From the NCBI GenBank assembly GCA_964399035.1, contig CAYNPH010000025.1, positions 1 to 37,430 on the forward strand: a DNA stretch of 37,430 nucleotides, read 5' to 3'. The notes below the pieces were generated by a model. That model had not been told where the DNA came from. It saw nothing but the letters and a program-made list of their open reading frames with translations, and searched no databases. The stretch comes from WAOL01 sp964399035 (GTDB lineage: Archaea; Thermoproteota; Thermoprotei_A; Sulfolobales; NBVN01). Shown here one piece after another: positions 31,592 through 37,430 of the stretch (position 1 is the first letter of the stretch; every line of letters begins with the position of its first letter). A program made the translations under genes and the position numbers.

Positions 31592-33049
31592 GTGGCAGGA
31601 ATTAACGGGAAGGCGCTGAAGGCGGTCTCCGCATCACTGATAGTGCTGATCGTGGCCTCAATGCTCGCGATGCTGGCGCCAGCAACGGCGACGGCGGCCT
31701 CACCGACAACCCCCGCAAGTGTGGGGCCGGAAAACGGGAACGTGTCCAAGCGCGTGAAGGCCGTCGAAGCCCTCATAAATAGGGTTGAGTGCCTCATAAA
31801 CAGGACGTTAACGCTGGCAAGTCAATACAACGTAACGATACCTGAGAACCTAGGTAAGAGGTTAGATGTGGCGAAGGGGCTCCTAGCAAACGCCTCATCA
31901 ATAGCGCAGGAGAAACCCAAGAAGGCCATGTGGCTAGCGATTAAGGCAGGTAGGCTAGTGCTCCCAGTGTACGTGTACGTGGTTAGGCACTTACCGACAG
32001 ACGTGAAGAAGGAGATACTGGCGAGGAGGGTAGGTGCTGAGGTAAACGCCACCGAATCAGCGGTCAAGAGGCTCGAGAACGTAATCAAGTGGATAGAAGA
32101 TAGGGTGGGGAACGTACCCGAGCCCGTCCAAGAGAAGCTGAGCGAAGCCCAAAAACTCCTAGATCAAGCCAAAGAGCTGCTGGCGAATGGGACCAACGTC
32201 AAGCAGGCAATGGCCCTAGTGATTAAGGCGAGACACGAGCTAGGTACCGCCTACGTCATGCTCAGACGTGGGGCAGGGCACGCATGGCACGTGGCCGTAG
32301 CGGCCGACATGGCGTTAAGAAACGTGGTTATGGGCACGGTGAAGCTCGCGATAGGGGTTAACAGGACGTTAACCCTGATAGGGAACAACCAGACTAGTGA
32401 GGCGATAGCCGCTCTAACAAGGCTACACAACTACGCGAACTACCTACTCACGAGAGTTAAGGCTATGACGCTACACATCAAAGTACCCGCAAACACGTCG
32501 CCGATAATGAGCAACATGACTAAGGTGCTGCAGCTAAGCGAGGAGGTACTCTCAGAAATCAACGCATCAACAGCTCAGGCAATGATGGCTCTGAAGGTAG
32601 GTGACGTGAATACGGCCATAACCGTACTGAACACCACGCTAGTAGGCATAAAGCCGGCGATAACGGAGCTACTTAAGACCGCTAGGTGGGCACACGGGAT
32701 ATTACTGCACGTCAAGATAATGTTGGAGCACGCCGGCAACTGCATGAGGAGGTGGTTAAGGAAGCACCCAGTGCACCACGTGCACCTACCGATAGTCCCC
32801 AGCAACATAGTGGCGCTGATCAAAGTGCTCGAGAACAGGGTAAGGGCAGCCAAGACAGCGTACGAGAAAGGGAAGATAAGTTGCGAGGCCTACGCTAGGA
32901 TACTTAAGGGTGTCGACGCAGCCCTCCACAACATCCTGAAAACCCTGAATAAGTTACCGGAGAAGGTCGCCAAGCCCTTAGCGGAGAAAGTGCAGCACCT
33001 AATAGGGACCGTGGAGCATGAGCTAGCCCAACTGAAGTGCAAAGTATGA
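31592..33049 (+). CDS. Secreted helical protein with His cluster
   Basis: An unrecognised 485-residue protein. A signal peptide covers about 8-35 (LIVLIVASMLAMLAPATATA) with likely cleavage after ATA-A. The mature part is almost wholly predicted helical, with many Ala/Leu/Lys heptad-like stretches (EAQKLLDQAKELLANGTNVK, LENRVRAAKTAYEKGK), several Asn-X-Ser/Thr sequons and four cysteines at wide spacing. A His-rich patch, KHPVHHVHLP, lies near 388-397 and could bind metal. There is no C-terminal membrane anchor. GTG 31592 is fixed by GGAGGTG 7 nt upstream. A possible TATA, CTAAATAG, lies near 31548-31555. It resembles coiled-coil surface or envelope proteins, but no homologue can be named. Confidence 0.75.
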   Translation: MAGINGKALKAVSASLIVLIVASMLAMLAPATATAASPTTPASVGPENGNVSKRVKAVEALINRVECLINRTLTLASQYNVTIPENLGKRLDVAKGLLANASSIAQEKPKKAMWLAIKAGRLVLPVYVYVVRHLPTDVKKEILARRVGAEVNATESAVKRLENVIKWIEDRVGNVPEPVQEKLSEAQKLLDQAKELLANGTNVKQAMALVIKARHELGTAYVMLRRGAGHAWHVAVAADMALRNVVMGTVKLAIGVNRTLTLIGNNQTSEAIAALTRLHNYANYLLTRVKAMTLHIKVPANTSPIMSNMTKVLQLSEEVLSEINASTAQAMMALKVGDVNTAITVLNTTLVGIKPAITELLKTARWAHGILLHVKIMLEHAGNCMRRWLRKHPVHHVHLPIVPSNIVALIKVLENRVRAAKTAYEKGKISCEAYARILKGVDAALHNILKTLNKLPEKVAKPLAEKVQHLIGTVEHELAQLKCKV

Positions 33050-33130
33050 GGTGAAGGTTCACCAGCTAGTGCACTAAGTTGTTCATCATGAGGGGGAGTT
33101 TTTAACTGAAGCCCCTCGGGGAACCCGCCC
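33050..33130 (+). terminator. 3' end of the secreted-protein gene and promoter of the structured element
   Basis: A hairpin, GGTGAA-GG-TTCACC, overlaps the stop region at 33050-33064. GAGTTTTTAAC at 33097-33107 is T-rich and could terminate the upstream transcript. The same TTTTTAA could act as the TATA box for a transcript starting near 33131. Confidence 0.3.
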
Positions 33131-33240
33131 GCCTACGGTGTGGGGGCACGGCACCCGCGGCAGGGCCCTCCGAGTATGCACACCCTCGTGATGGAGGGGT
33201 GCCGTGCCCTCTCCTGCTCACCGCATACCTAATAGCCTAG
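33131..33240 (+). ncRNA. Strongly structured GC-rich intergenic element, candidate non-coding RNA
   Basis: A perfect 13-bp inverted repeat, GGGCACGGCACCC (33144-33156) and GGGTGCCGTGCCC (33197-33209), encloses 40 nt that fold again (CTCC 33168-33171 with GGAG 33193-33196; GAG/CTC inside). An outer stem, CGGTG (33136-33140) with CACCG (33219-33223), closes it. The island is far richer in GC than the flanking intergenic DNA, a known hallmark of RNA genes in hyperthermophiles. I do not recognise SRP RNA, RNase P RNA or a tRNA in it. The strand is uncertain; plus is preferred for the TATA-like element at 33099-33106. From 33241 to 33316 I see only a possible TATA, CTTAATAATT (33274-33283), for the next gene. 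Confidence 0.45.
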
Positions 33241-33316
33241 GGGAACTTACGCGTTTCGCTCGTGAAGCATGCTTAATAATTCATTGGTTAATCAATATCC
33301 TAGTGAGTGATGCGGT

Positions 33317-33661
33317 TTGTGGGTGATCGCGCTACCTACCGAAACGGGTGAGGGCCTCGATTCACGCATAGCTCAGACCCTCGAGAAGGCGAGGTACTTA
33401 ACCGTGGTGAGGGTTAAGGATGGCGAGGTCACGGAGGTTCAGTCCGTACTCATTAAGGCCGGGGATCACGTTCCTTCACTGGCTAGGAGGCTGGGTGCGA
33501 ACGTAGTTATCTGTAATGAATTGAGGAGCGGGAGCAGAGCATACTTGGCTGTCCTAGGATTCGACATAATCTCAGGCGTGAGCGGGCTAGTTAGGGACGC
33601 CGTTCAGGCCTTCTTAGAGGGCAGGGTAAGCTTCGTGCCGGAGGAATTCAGGCGGGGTTAG
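33317..33661 (+). CDS. NifX/NafY-like (dinitrogenase iron-molybdenum cofactor domain) protein
   Basis: A 114-residue single-domain protein with the RNase-H-like fold pattern of the DiN-FeMo-Co family: strand VIALPTETG, helix SRIAQTLEKARY, strand TVVRVKDGEV, then SLARRLGANVVICNEL and the terminal helix LVRDAVQAFLEGRV. Archaeal members commonly occur in genomes without nitrogenase and may bind metal clusters; no nif genes are seen here. The usual HFGxA motif is not conserved. The start is TTG 33317, after GTGAT. It is the first of a plus-strand series leading to DUF457, TldD and TldE, 11 nt before the proposed start of the next gene. The family assignment is moderately sure. Confidence 0.7.
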   Translation: MWVIALPTETGEGLDSRIAQTLEKARYLTVVRVKDGEVTEVQSVLIKAGDHVPSLARRLGANVVICNELRSGSRAYLAVLGFDIISGVSGLVRDAVQAFLEGRVSFVPEEFRRG

Positions 33662-33672
33662 GGTGGTTAGGG

Positions 33673-34146
33673 ACGGACGGTAAGGGGCATGCAGGCTTCA
33701 ACCTCCTCGTGACTTCCTTAGCTGCCATGGCGTTAGGGTTGGGTGGATGGTTAGTCAATGCAGTCATAATACTCTCAACAATACTTTCCACGCTACCTGA
33801 TATCGACCTTAAGTTAGAGTTGCCTCACCGCAAATACACGCATAACGTACTCTTTGCGCTTCTAGCGGGGGCGGCAGCCGGCATCGTGACCAGCGTGCTA
33901 GGGTTTAGCTTCGACCTTGGCTTCTACTCTGTGCTCGTCGGCGTGCTCACACACCTGCTCGGCGATATGCTGACCTACAGGCCCTTCGCCCCCCTGTACC
34001 CGCTAGCAAGGCGCAAGTTCTCCTTGAAGCTTTTCCATTCATCGGATAGACACGTTAACTCTGTTTTCCTTCTCTTAGGCGGTGCCGCGTACTTCGTGTA
34101 CCTTGTTAAGTACGTTGAAATACGTAACATCGTCTGGCACCCGTGA
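33673..34146 (+). CDS. DUF457/YdjM-like membrane-bound metal-dependent hydrolase
   Basis: A small polytopic membrane protein. Hallmarks are LSTLPDID, HRKYTHN and HLLGDMLTYRP, whose His/Asp residues form the presumed metal site of the family, with three to four hydrophobic helices. The first conventional start is GTG 33709, but it would remove the family's N-terminal Gly-His (here KGHAGFNLL), which is encoded in frame just upstream with no ATG, GTG or TTG. An ACG at 33673 lies 7 nt after GGTG (33662-33665), the spacing used by neighbouring genes, and is proposed as the start. The alternative is a +1 slip or sequence error after a GTG at 33663. The function of the family is unclear. Confidence 0.75.
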   Translation, partial: TDGKGHAGFNLLVTSLAAMALGLGGWLVNAVIILSTILSTLPDIDLKLELPHRKYTHNVLFALLAGAAAGIVTSVLGFSFDLGFYSVLVGVLTHLLGDMLTYRPFAPLYPLARRKFSLKLFHSSDRHVNSVFLLLGGAAYFVYLVKYVEIRNIVWHP

Positions 34147-34218
34147 AGAAAAACCACCCTTAAAAACGGGGGGTACATTAAATATGTCGGTCTGAGACAT
34201 AACTGCGTACTTTACTAT

Positions 34219-34228
34219 GGGAGGTGAT
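34219..34228 (+). promoter_or_regulatory. Strong Shine-Dalgarno site of tldD pointing to a non-ATG start
   Basis: GGGAGGTGAT matches the 16S anti-SD almost completely. The ATG overlapping its end (34227) opens only an 8-codon frame, MSNGNRS-stop. The in-frame codon at the usual distance is ACG 34234, 7 nt after GGTG. A TATA-like ATTAAATAT at 34178-34186 lies upstream. Confidence 0.5.
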
Positions 34229-34233
34229 GTCGA

Positions 34234-35649
34234 ACGGGAATAGATCCTGAAACCGTAAACGACCTCGACGAGTTAATGGGTTTGGCCCTCAAGAAGGCTG
34301 AGCTAATGGGGGCTGACCTAGCGGAAGTACGTGCGCAGGCGCTGGTCGCCGAGTCCATCAGGGCTGATAACGGGGTTCTCAAGGAGTTCTCGAGGACCTT
34401 AAGGGCAGGTATAGGCATCAGGGTACTTTACTCCGGCAGGTACGGATTCTCAGCAACCAACACGCTAAGTAGGGAGGCTGTCCTGAAGGCAGTGGAGAAC
34501 GCGTTCTCAGCCGCTAGGGCGTCCGAGGAGGAGGTTAAGCTCTCCGAGAGACCGAGCCTTAATGACCGTGTGGAGGCGGACGTTAAGGTAGACCCGTTTA
34601 AGGTGCCTGAGGAGGAGAAGGTAGACCTTGTTCTTGAGGCTAATAAAGCAGCGCTTCAAGTGCCTAGGATTAAGTCAGCAGTCACCAGCCTAGGTGCCTT
34701 CGAGGACTTCAGGAGGGTCCTCACGAGTGACGGTGCTGACGTGGCGGTTAAGGTCACAATGACGGGCTTCGCTCAACTAAGCGTGGCTATGGAGGCGGGG
34801 GTCATGGAGAGAATGCATGACTCGGACGGAGCCGTGGCTGGTTGGGAGTACCTGAAGTCTAGGGACTGGGTAACCTTCAGCAGGGACGTGAGTGCGACGG
34901 CGGCGGAGGCGGTGGGCGCCTCAGCACCGCCCGCGGGGAAGTTTAGGGTGATTGCCGACCCTAAGCTGATAGGGCTAATACTTCACGAGGCGTTCGGACA
35001 CGCGCTGGAGGGTGACTTGGTCTACTCGGGCGCGTCAGTCCTCACGGGCAGGTTAGGGACGCAGGTCGCTTCGCAGCAGGTAACCATAGTTGATGAGGGA
35101 ATTGTTAGTGGGGGGTACTTCACCCCGTACGATGATGAAGGGAATAGGAAGGGCAGGACGGTGGTTGTCGAGGAGGGCACGCTGAGGTCCTACCTCACAA
35201 GCAGGGCCACGGCGAGCGCGTTAGGCACGCCGGTAACCGGTAACGCAAGGGCGCAGGACTTCGCATCACCACCGATAGTCAGGCAGACGAACCTGTACAT
35301 GGTTGGCGGTGACTGGAGCCTGGAGGAGATGATGGAGGACATAGACTACGGAATATACCTAACCGGGAGGGGGGCAGGAGGAGGTGAGGTCGACACCGCC
35401 GCAGGAACATTCACATTCTCTGTAGGCCCCTCAAGAATCATCAGGAAAGGCGAGCTCGCAGAGATGGTTAGGGGAGTGGTTGTTTCCGGAATGGTTCTCG
35501 AGACCCTTAAGGGCGTTGAAGCCGTAGGGAAGGACGTTAAGGTTAGGACAACGGTTTTCGGGGGCTGCGGTAAGGAGGGCCAGAGCGTGAAGGTAGGTTT
35601 CGGGGGCCCGCACGTCCGGATCAAGGAAGTAACGATTGGTGGGAGGTGA
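34234..35649 (+). CDS. tldD: TldD metallopeptidase
   Basis: The catalytic subunit of the TldD/TldE protease, which trims or matures peptides. Numbering from ATG 34276, the zinc-binding HEAFGH is at 237-242 (HExxxH) and the third ligand is C431 in FGGCGKE. The N-terminal domain includes GIGIRVLYSGRYGFSATNT. ATG 34276 has no ribosome-binding site, while the in-frame codons before it (GIDPETVNDLDEL) look coding and follow the strong GGGAGGTGAT. An ACG at 34234 is therefore proposed as the start, adding 14 residues. The partner tldE begins 5 nt after the stop. In bacteria the heterodimer processes peptide antibiotics and antitoxins; the archaeal substrate is unknown. Confidence 0.9.
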   Translation, partial: TGIDPETVNDLDELMGLALKKAELMGADLAEVRAQALVAESIRADNGVLKEFSRTLRAGIGIRVLYSGRYGFSATNTLSREAVLKAVENAFSAARASEEEVKLSERPSLNDRVEADVKVDPFKVPEEEKVDLVLEANKAALQVPRIKSAVTSLGAFEDFRRVLTSDGADVAVKVTMTGFAQLSVAMEAGVMERMHDSDGAVAGWEYLKSRDWVTFSRDVSATAAEAVGASAPPAGKFRVIADPKLIGLILHEAFGHALEGDLVYSGASVLTGRLGTQVASQQVTIVDEGIVSGGYFTPYDDEGNRKGRTVVVEEGTLRSYLTSRATASALGTPVTGNARAQDFASPPIVRQTNLYMVGGDWSLEEMMEDIDYGIYLTGRGAGGGEVDTAAGTFTFSVGPSRIIRKGELAEMVRGVVVSGMVLETLKGVEAVGKDVKVRTTVFGGCGKEGQSVKVGFGGPHVRIKEVTIGGR

Positions 35650-35654
35650 CGCCC

Positions 35655-37001
35655 GTGGTGGGTGCGTTCGTTCATGACTTGGGGAAAATACTCAAGCTAA
35701 CCGAGGGCTTAGGAGCCAACGAAGCTGAGGTGTACAGGGTCTGGAACAGAGAGGTGATGGTGAGGGCGACGGACAAGGTGGTTCAGGTTAACACACTTGA
35801 ACTCGACGCCATAGGCATCAGGGTAGCTGTGGGTAAGCGAGTTGCCGTCGTAGGGACGCAGGATCTGAGTGAGGCAGGGATCAGGAAGGCAGCGGAGGCG
35901 GCCGTGAAGATAGCGAGGACGATGGACGAGGACCCGGACTGGCGAGGCTTTAATGACGAAGTAGGGTTAACCCCGCTGAACAACTTATGGGACCATGAAA
36001 CAGCGGGGGCCACCCCCGAGGAGGTAGCGGAGGTAGTAAGGGACGCGCTATCAGCCGTGAGTGAGGGCTCACCCGCATCAAAACCGGTTAGGTGCTTAGT
36101 AAGCACGTCATCATCCGTAGTTGAGCTAATGAACAGTTACGGGGGACCCATAAGGCAACGGATGACCTCAGTCGGTGGGTGGGTGTACGTCAAGGCAGTC
36201 AAGGACGGGAAGGAAGGAACGTTCTCGGGCGACGCCTTCGCGAGGAGTTTGAGGGAATTCAAGCTGAGCGATGCCGCCAGGAAGGCCGGGTCCAAAGCAC
36301 CGGAGTTCATAGGCTCGAAGCCGGTCCCGACAGGAACTTACGACGTGATCCTAGCGCCGAGAGTGGCGACGTCAATACTGACGATAATGTTGATGCCCGC
36401 GCTCTCAGCCCTCTCCGTGCAGCAGGGAAGATCCCCGCTAGCCGGTAAGGTGGGTGAGGCGGTTATGGCTAAGCATATCACGATAATCGACGCAGGTGCC
36501 GACCCGGCGAAGCCCGGCGGTAGGGAATTCGATGATGAAGGGCACCCAACAGTAAACAGAGCCCTAATTAAGGAGGGGGTACTCCTTGACTACGCCTACG
36601 ATTCCTACACCGCCAAGAAGGAAGGGAGGAAGTCAACAGGCAATGCATGGCGAGAATACTCCTCAGCCCCCTCACCAAGGCCCAACCACATACTACTTAG
36701 GGCTGGTGACGCGAGCCTAGATGAGATGATCAGTGCAGTTAGGGAGGGGCTGCTTGTTGAGTCAACGATAGGTGCGTGGCTATCCAACCCGGTGAGCGGT
36801 GATCTCAACGCGACCGTAACCCACGCGTACCTGATACGTGGGGGCGAGGTTAAGGAAACCGTTAAGGGTGTGGTGCTCTCAGGAAACTTCTATGAGTTAA
36901 TGCTGAGGAACGTGGACCTCATAGGTAAGGAGACGGAAACGCACGGCTCAGCAACGGCTCCGCACGTACTGTTAAGGGGCTTAAGGGTAGCGGGTAAGTG
37001 A
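35655..37001 (+). CDS. tldE: TldE/PmbA subunit
   Basis: A 448-residue non-catalytic partner of TldD. The same fold is recognisable: GIRVAVGKRVAVVGTQDL, the central domain TYDVILAPRVATSILTIML where TldD carries HExxxH, and the C-terminal FDDEGHPTVNRALIKEGVL and GDLNATVTHAYLIRGGE. No HExxxH is present, as expected for TldE. GTG 35655 is chosen over GTG 35646 because GGAGGTGA (35642-35649) ends 5 nt before it, while the earlier GTG is part of that site. It follows TldD by 5 nt and is certainly co-translated. It converges on the partial gene at the right edge. Confidence 0.92.
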   Translation: MVGAFVHDLGKILKLTEGLGANEAEVYRVWNREVMVRATDKVVQVNTLELDAIGIRVAVGKRVAVVGTQDLSEAGIRKAAEAAVKIARTMDEDPDWRGFNDEVGLTPLNNLWDHETAGATPEEVAEVVRDALSAVSEGSPASKPVRCLVSTSSSVVELMNSYGGPIRQRMTSVGGWVYVKAVKDGKEGTFSGDAFARSLREFKLSDAARKAGSKAPEFIGSKPVPTGTYDVILAPRVATSILTIMLMPALSALSVQQGRSPLAGKVGEAVMAKHITIIDAGADPAKPGGREFDDEGHPTVNRALIKEGVLLDYAYDSYTAKKEGRKSTGNAWREYSSAPSPRPNHILLRAGDASLDEMISAVREGLLVESTIGAWLSNPVSGDLNATVTHAYLIRGGEVKETVKGVVLSGNFYELMLRNVDLIGKETETHGSATAPHVLLRGLRVAGK

Positions 37002-37045
37002 GGGACGCAAAACACCTCCTAAGTAACCTTTTAGCTTAGGGTACG

Positions 37046-37430
37046 TCAGGCAATAACGTCCCTAACTTCCCCATCACCTTCCGCAACCTTAGCCGCGAGC
37101 GCGGCAGCCATGCCCGCCGTGAGCATTGACTCATACTCCATCCTAACCATCAACGTGCCTAAGTGCCTCACCGCATCATTAACTAAGGCGTAGGTCTTGA
37201 GGTGTAACGATGCCTCGGACTCCGGGCAACTCACTGCGCGGAGACCCTCCTTAACGCCCTCCAGCATGCTTACCGCTTCCTCCCTCTCTAGGGAGCCCTT
37301 GAGGAACGCCTCAACTATTCCTACAGCAACGCCGATGACCCGCGATAAGCCCTCAGTGCAGGAGAGTACCCTAACGGCGTCCGCTACCCTCATTCCTCCG
37401 GACGCGTGGGCTAGGTACGTGGCGACCCCC
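37046..37430 (-). CDS. Helical protein of unknown function, 5' end beyond the window
   Basis: At least 115 residues from an internal Met at 37393, all predicted helical: VIGVAVGIVEAFLKGSLERE, EEAVSMLEGVKEGL, MLTAGMAAALAAKVAEG. Three cysteines occur (SC, SCPE). Upstream of that Met the frame stays open to the window edge and reads plausibly (ATYLAHASGG), and GGAGG lies only one base before the ATG, so the real start is probably outside. No family recognised. It converges with tldE, with 44 nt between stops. Confidence 0.55.
   Translation of the reverse strand, partial: GVATYLAHASGGMRVADAVRVLSCTEGLSRVIGVAVGIVEAFLKGSLEREEAVSMLEGVKEGLRAVSCPESEASLHLKTYALVNDAVRHLGTLMVRMEYESMLTAGMAAALAAKVAEGDGEVRDVIA

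Noticed and set aside
31425..31619. A 64-codon plus-strand frame between pepA and the secreted-protein gene.
   Set aside because: It overlaps the strong GGAGGTG and start of the secreted protein, and its start has no ribosome-binding site; the region is better read as promoter DNA.
33105..33240. SRP RNA or RNase P RNA.
   Set aside because: Too short, and the conserved GGAAGG/GAGCA apical loops of SRP RNA and the P4 signature of RNase P RNA are absent.
33317..33661. Evidence for nitrogen fixation from the NifX-like protein.
   Set aside because: Such domains are common in non-diazotrophic archaea and no other nif gene is present.

Overview
The window reads as chromosome from a (hyper)thermophilic archaeon of the Thermoproteota (Crenarchaeota). 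The grounds are tungsten-type aldehyde:ferredoxin oxidoreductase, an archaeal P3A proton ATPase, a KaiC-like ATPase, TldD/TldE, an ER/archaeal-type signal peptidase, AGG-rich arginine usage, TATA-box promoters (TTTAAAA/TTTTTATA types) and Shine-Dalgarno sites of the form GGTG(AT) followed by 5-8 nt. No tRNA, rRNA, CRISPR array, IS element or phage gene was seen. The lineage within the phylum is inference.

Layout. 69-455: cyclophilin-fold protein. 498-5016 (minus): an aor operon of tungstoenzyme, two polyferredoxins and an FAD/NAD(P) oxidoreductase, resembling AorABC-type aldehyde oxidation coupled to pyridine nucleotide. A 13-bp inverted repeat lies over its promoter/leader. 5232-5851 (minus): a possible C/D-box sRNA and an MDP-1-like phosphatase. 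5924-9023 (plus): M20 amidohydrolase, a three-fold-repeated membrane protein and a BioD-like P-loop protein. 9247-11103: CstA peptide/pyruvate transporter. 11219-13206: three-gene operon around a Get3/ArsA-family ATPase. 13228-16285 (minus): SurE, a degenerate PAP2 protein and glycerol kinase. 16404-17834: two-domain KaiC-like ATPase. 17839-18945 (minus): UPF0282 metallo-beta-lactamase-fold protein. 19166-21655: P3A H+-ATPase with palindromes in its promoter.

21722-25341 (minus) is the most interesting region. It holds a short secreted beta-rich protein that looks like a donor-strand pilin of the TasA/AbpA class, a larger secreted protein sharing its processing-site and first-strand motif, a Sec11/SipW-type signal peptidase with an unusual beta-rich C-terminal extension, and a four-helix membrane protein. 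All are tightly packed and coupled. A MacB/FtsX-like ABC transporter (25465-29334) lies just upstream and shares a 10-bp promoter element with the pilin gene. I read this as an archaeal bundling-pilus (biofilm) locus.

29442-37430: small membrane protein, leucyl aminopeptidase (M17), a secreted helical His-rich protein, a strongly structured GC-rich intergenic element (candidate ncRNA), a NifX-like protein, a DUF457 membrane protein, TldD and TldE, and a partial helical protein at the right edge. DUF457 and TldD both lack ATG/GTG/TTG where their ribosome-binding sites point, and both have ACG there.

Together the genes suggest a peptide- and organic-acid-using heterotroph: aminopeptidase, M20 peptidase, CstA and TldD/E for peptides, and AOR for aldehydes from amino-acid fermentation.
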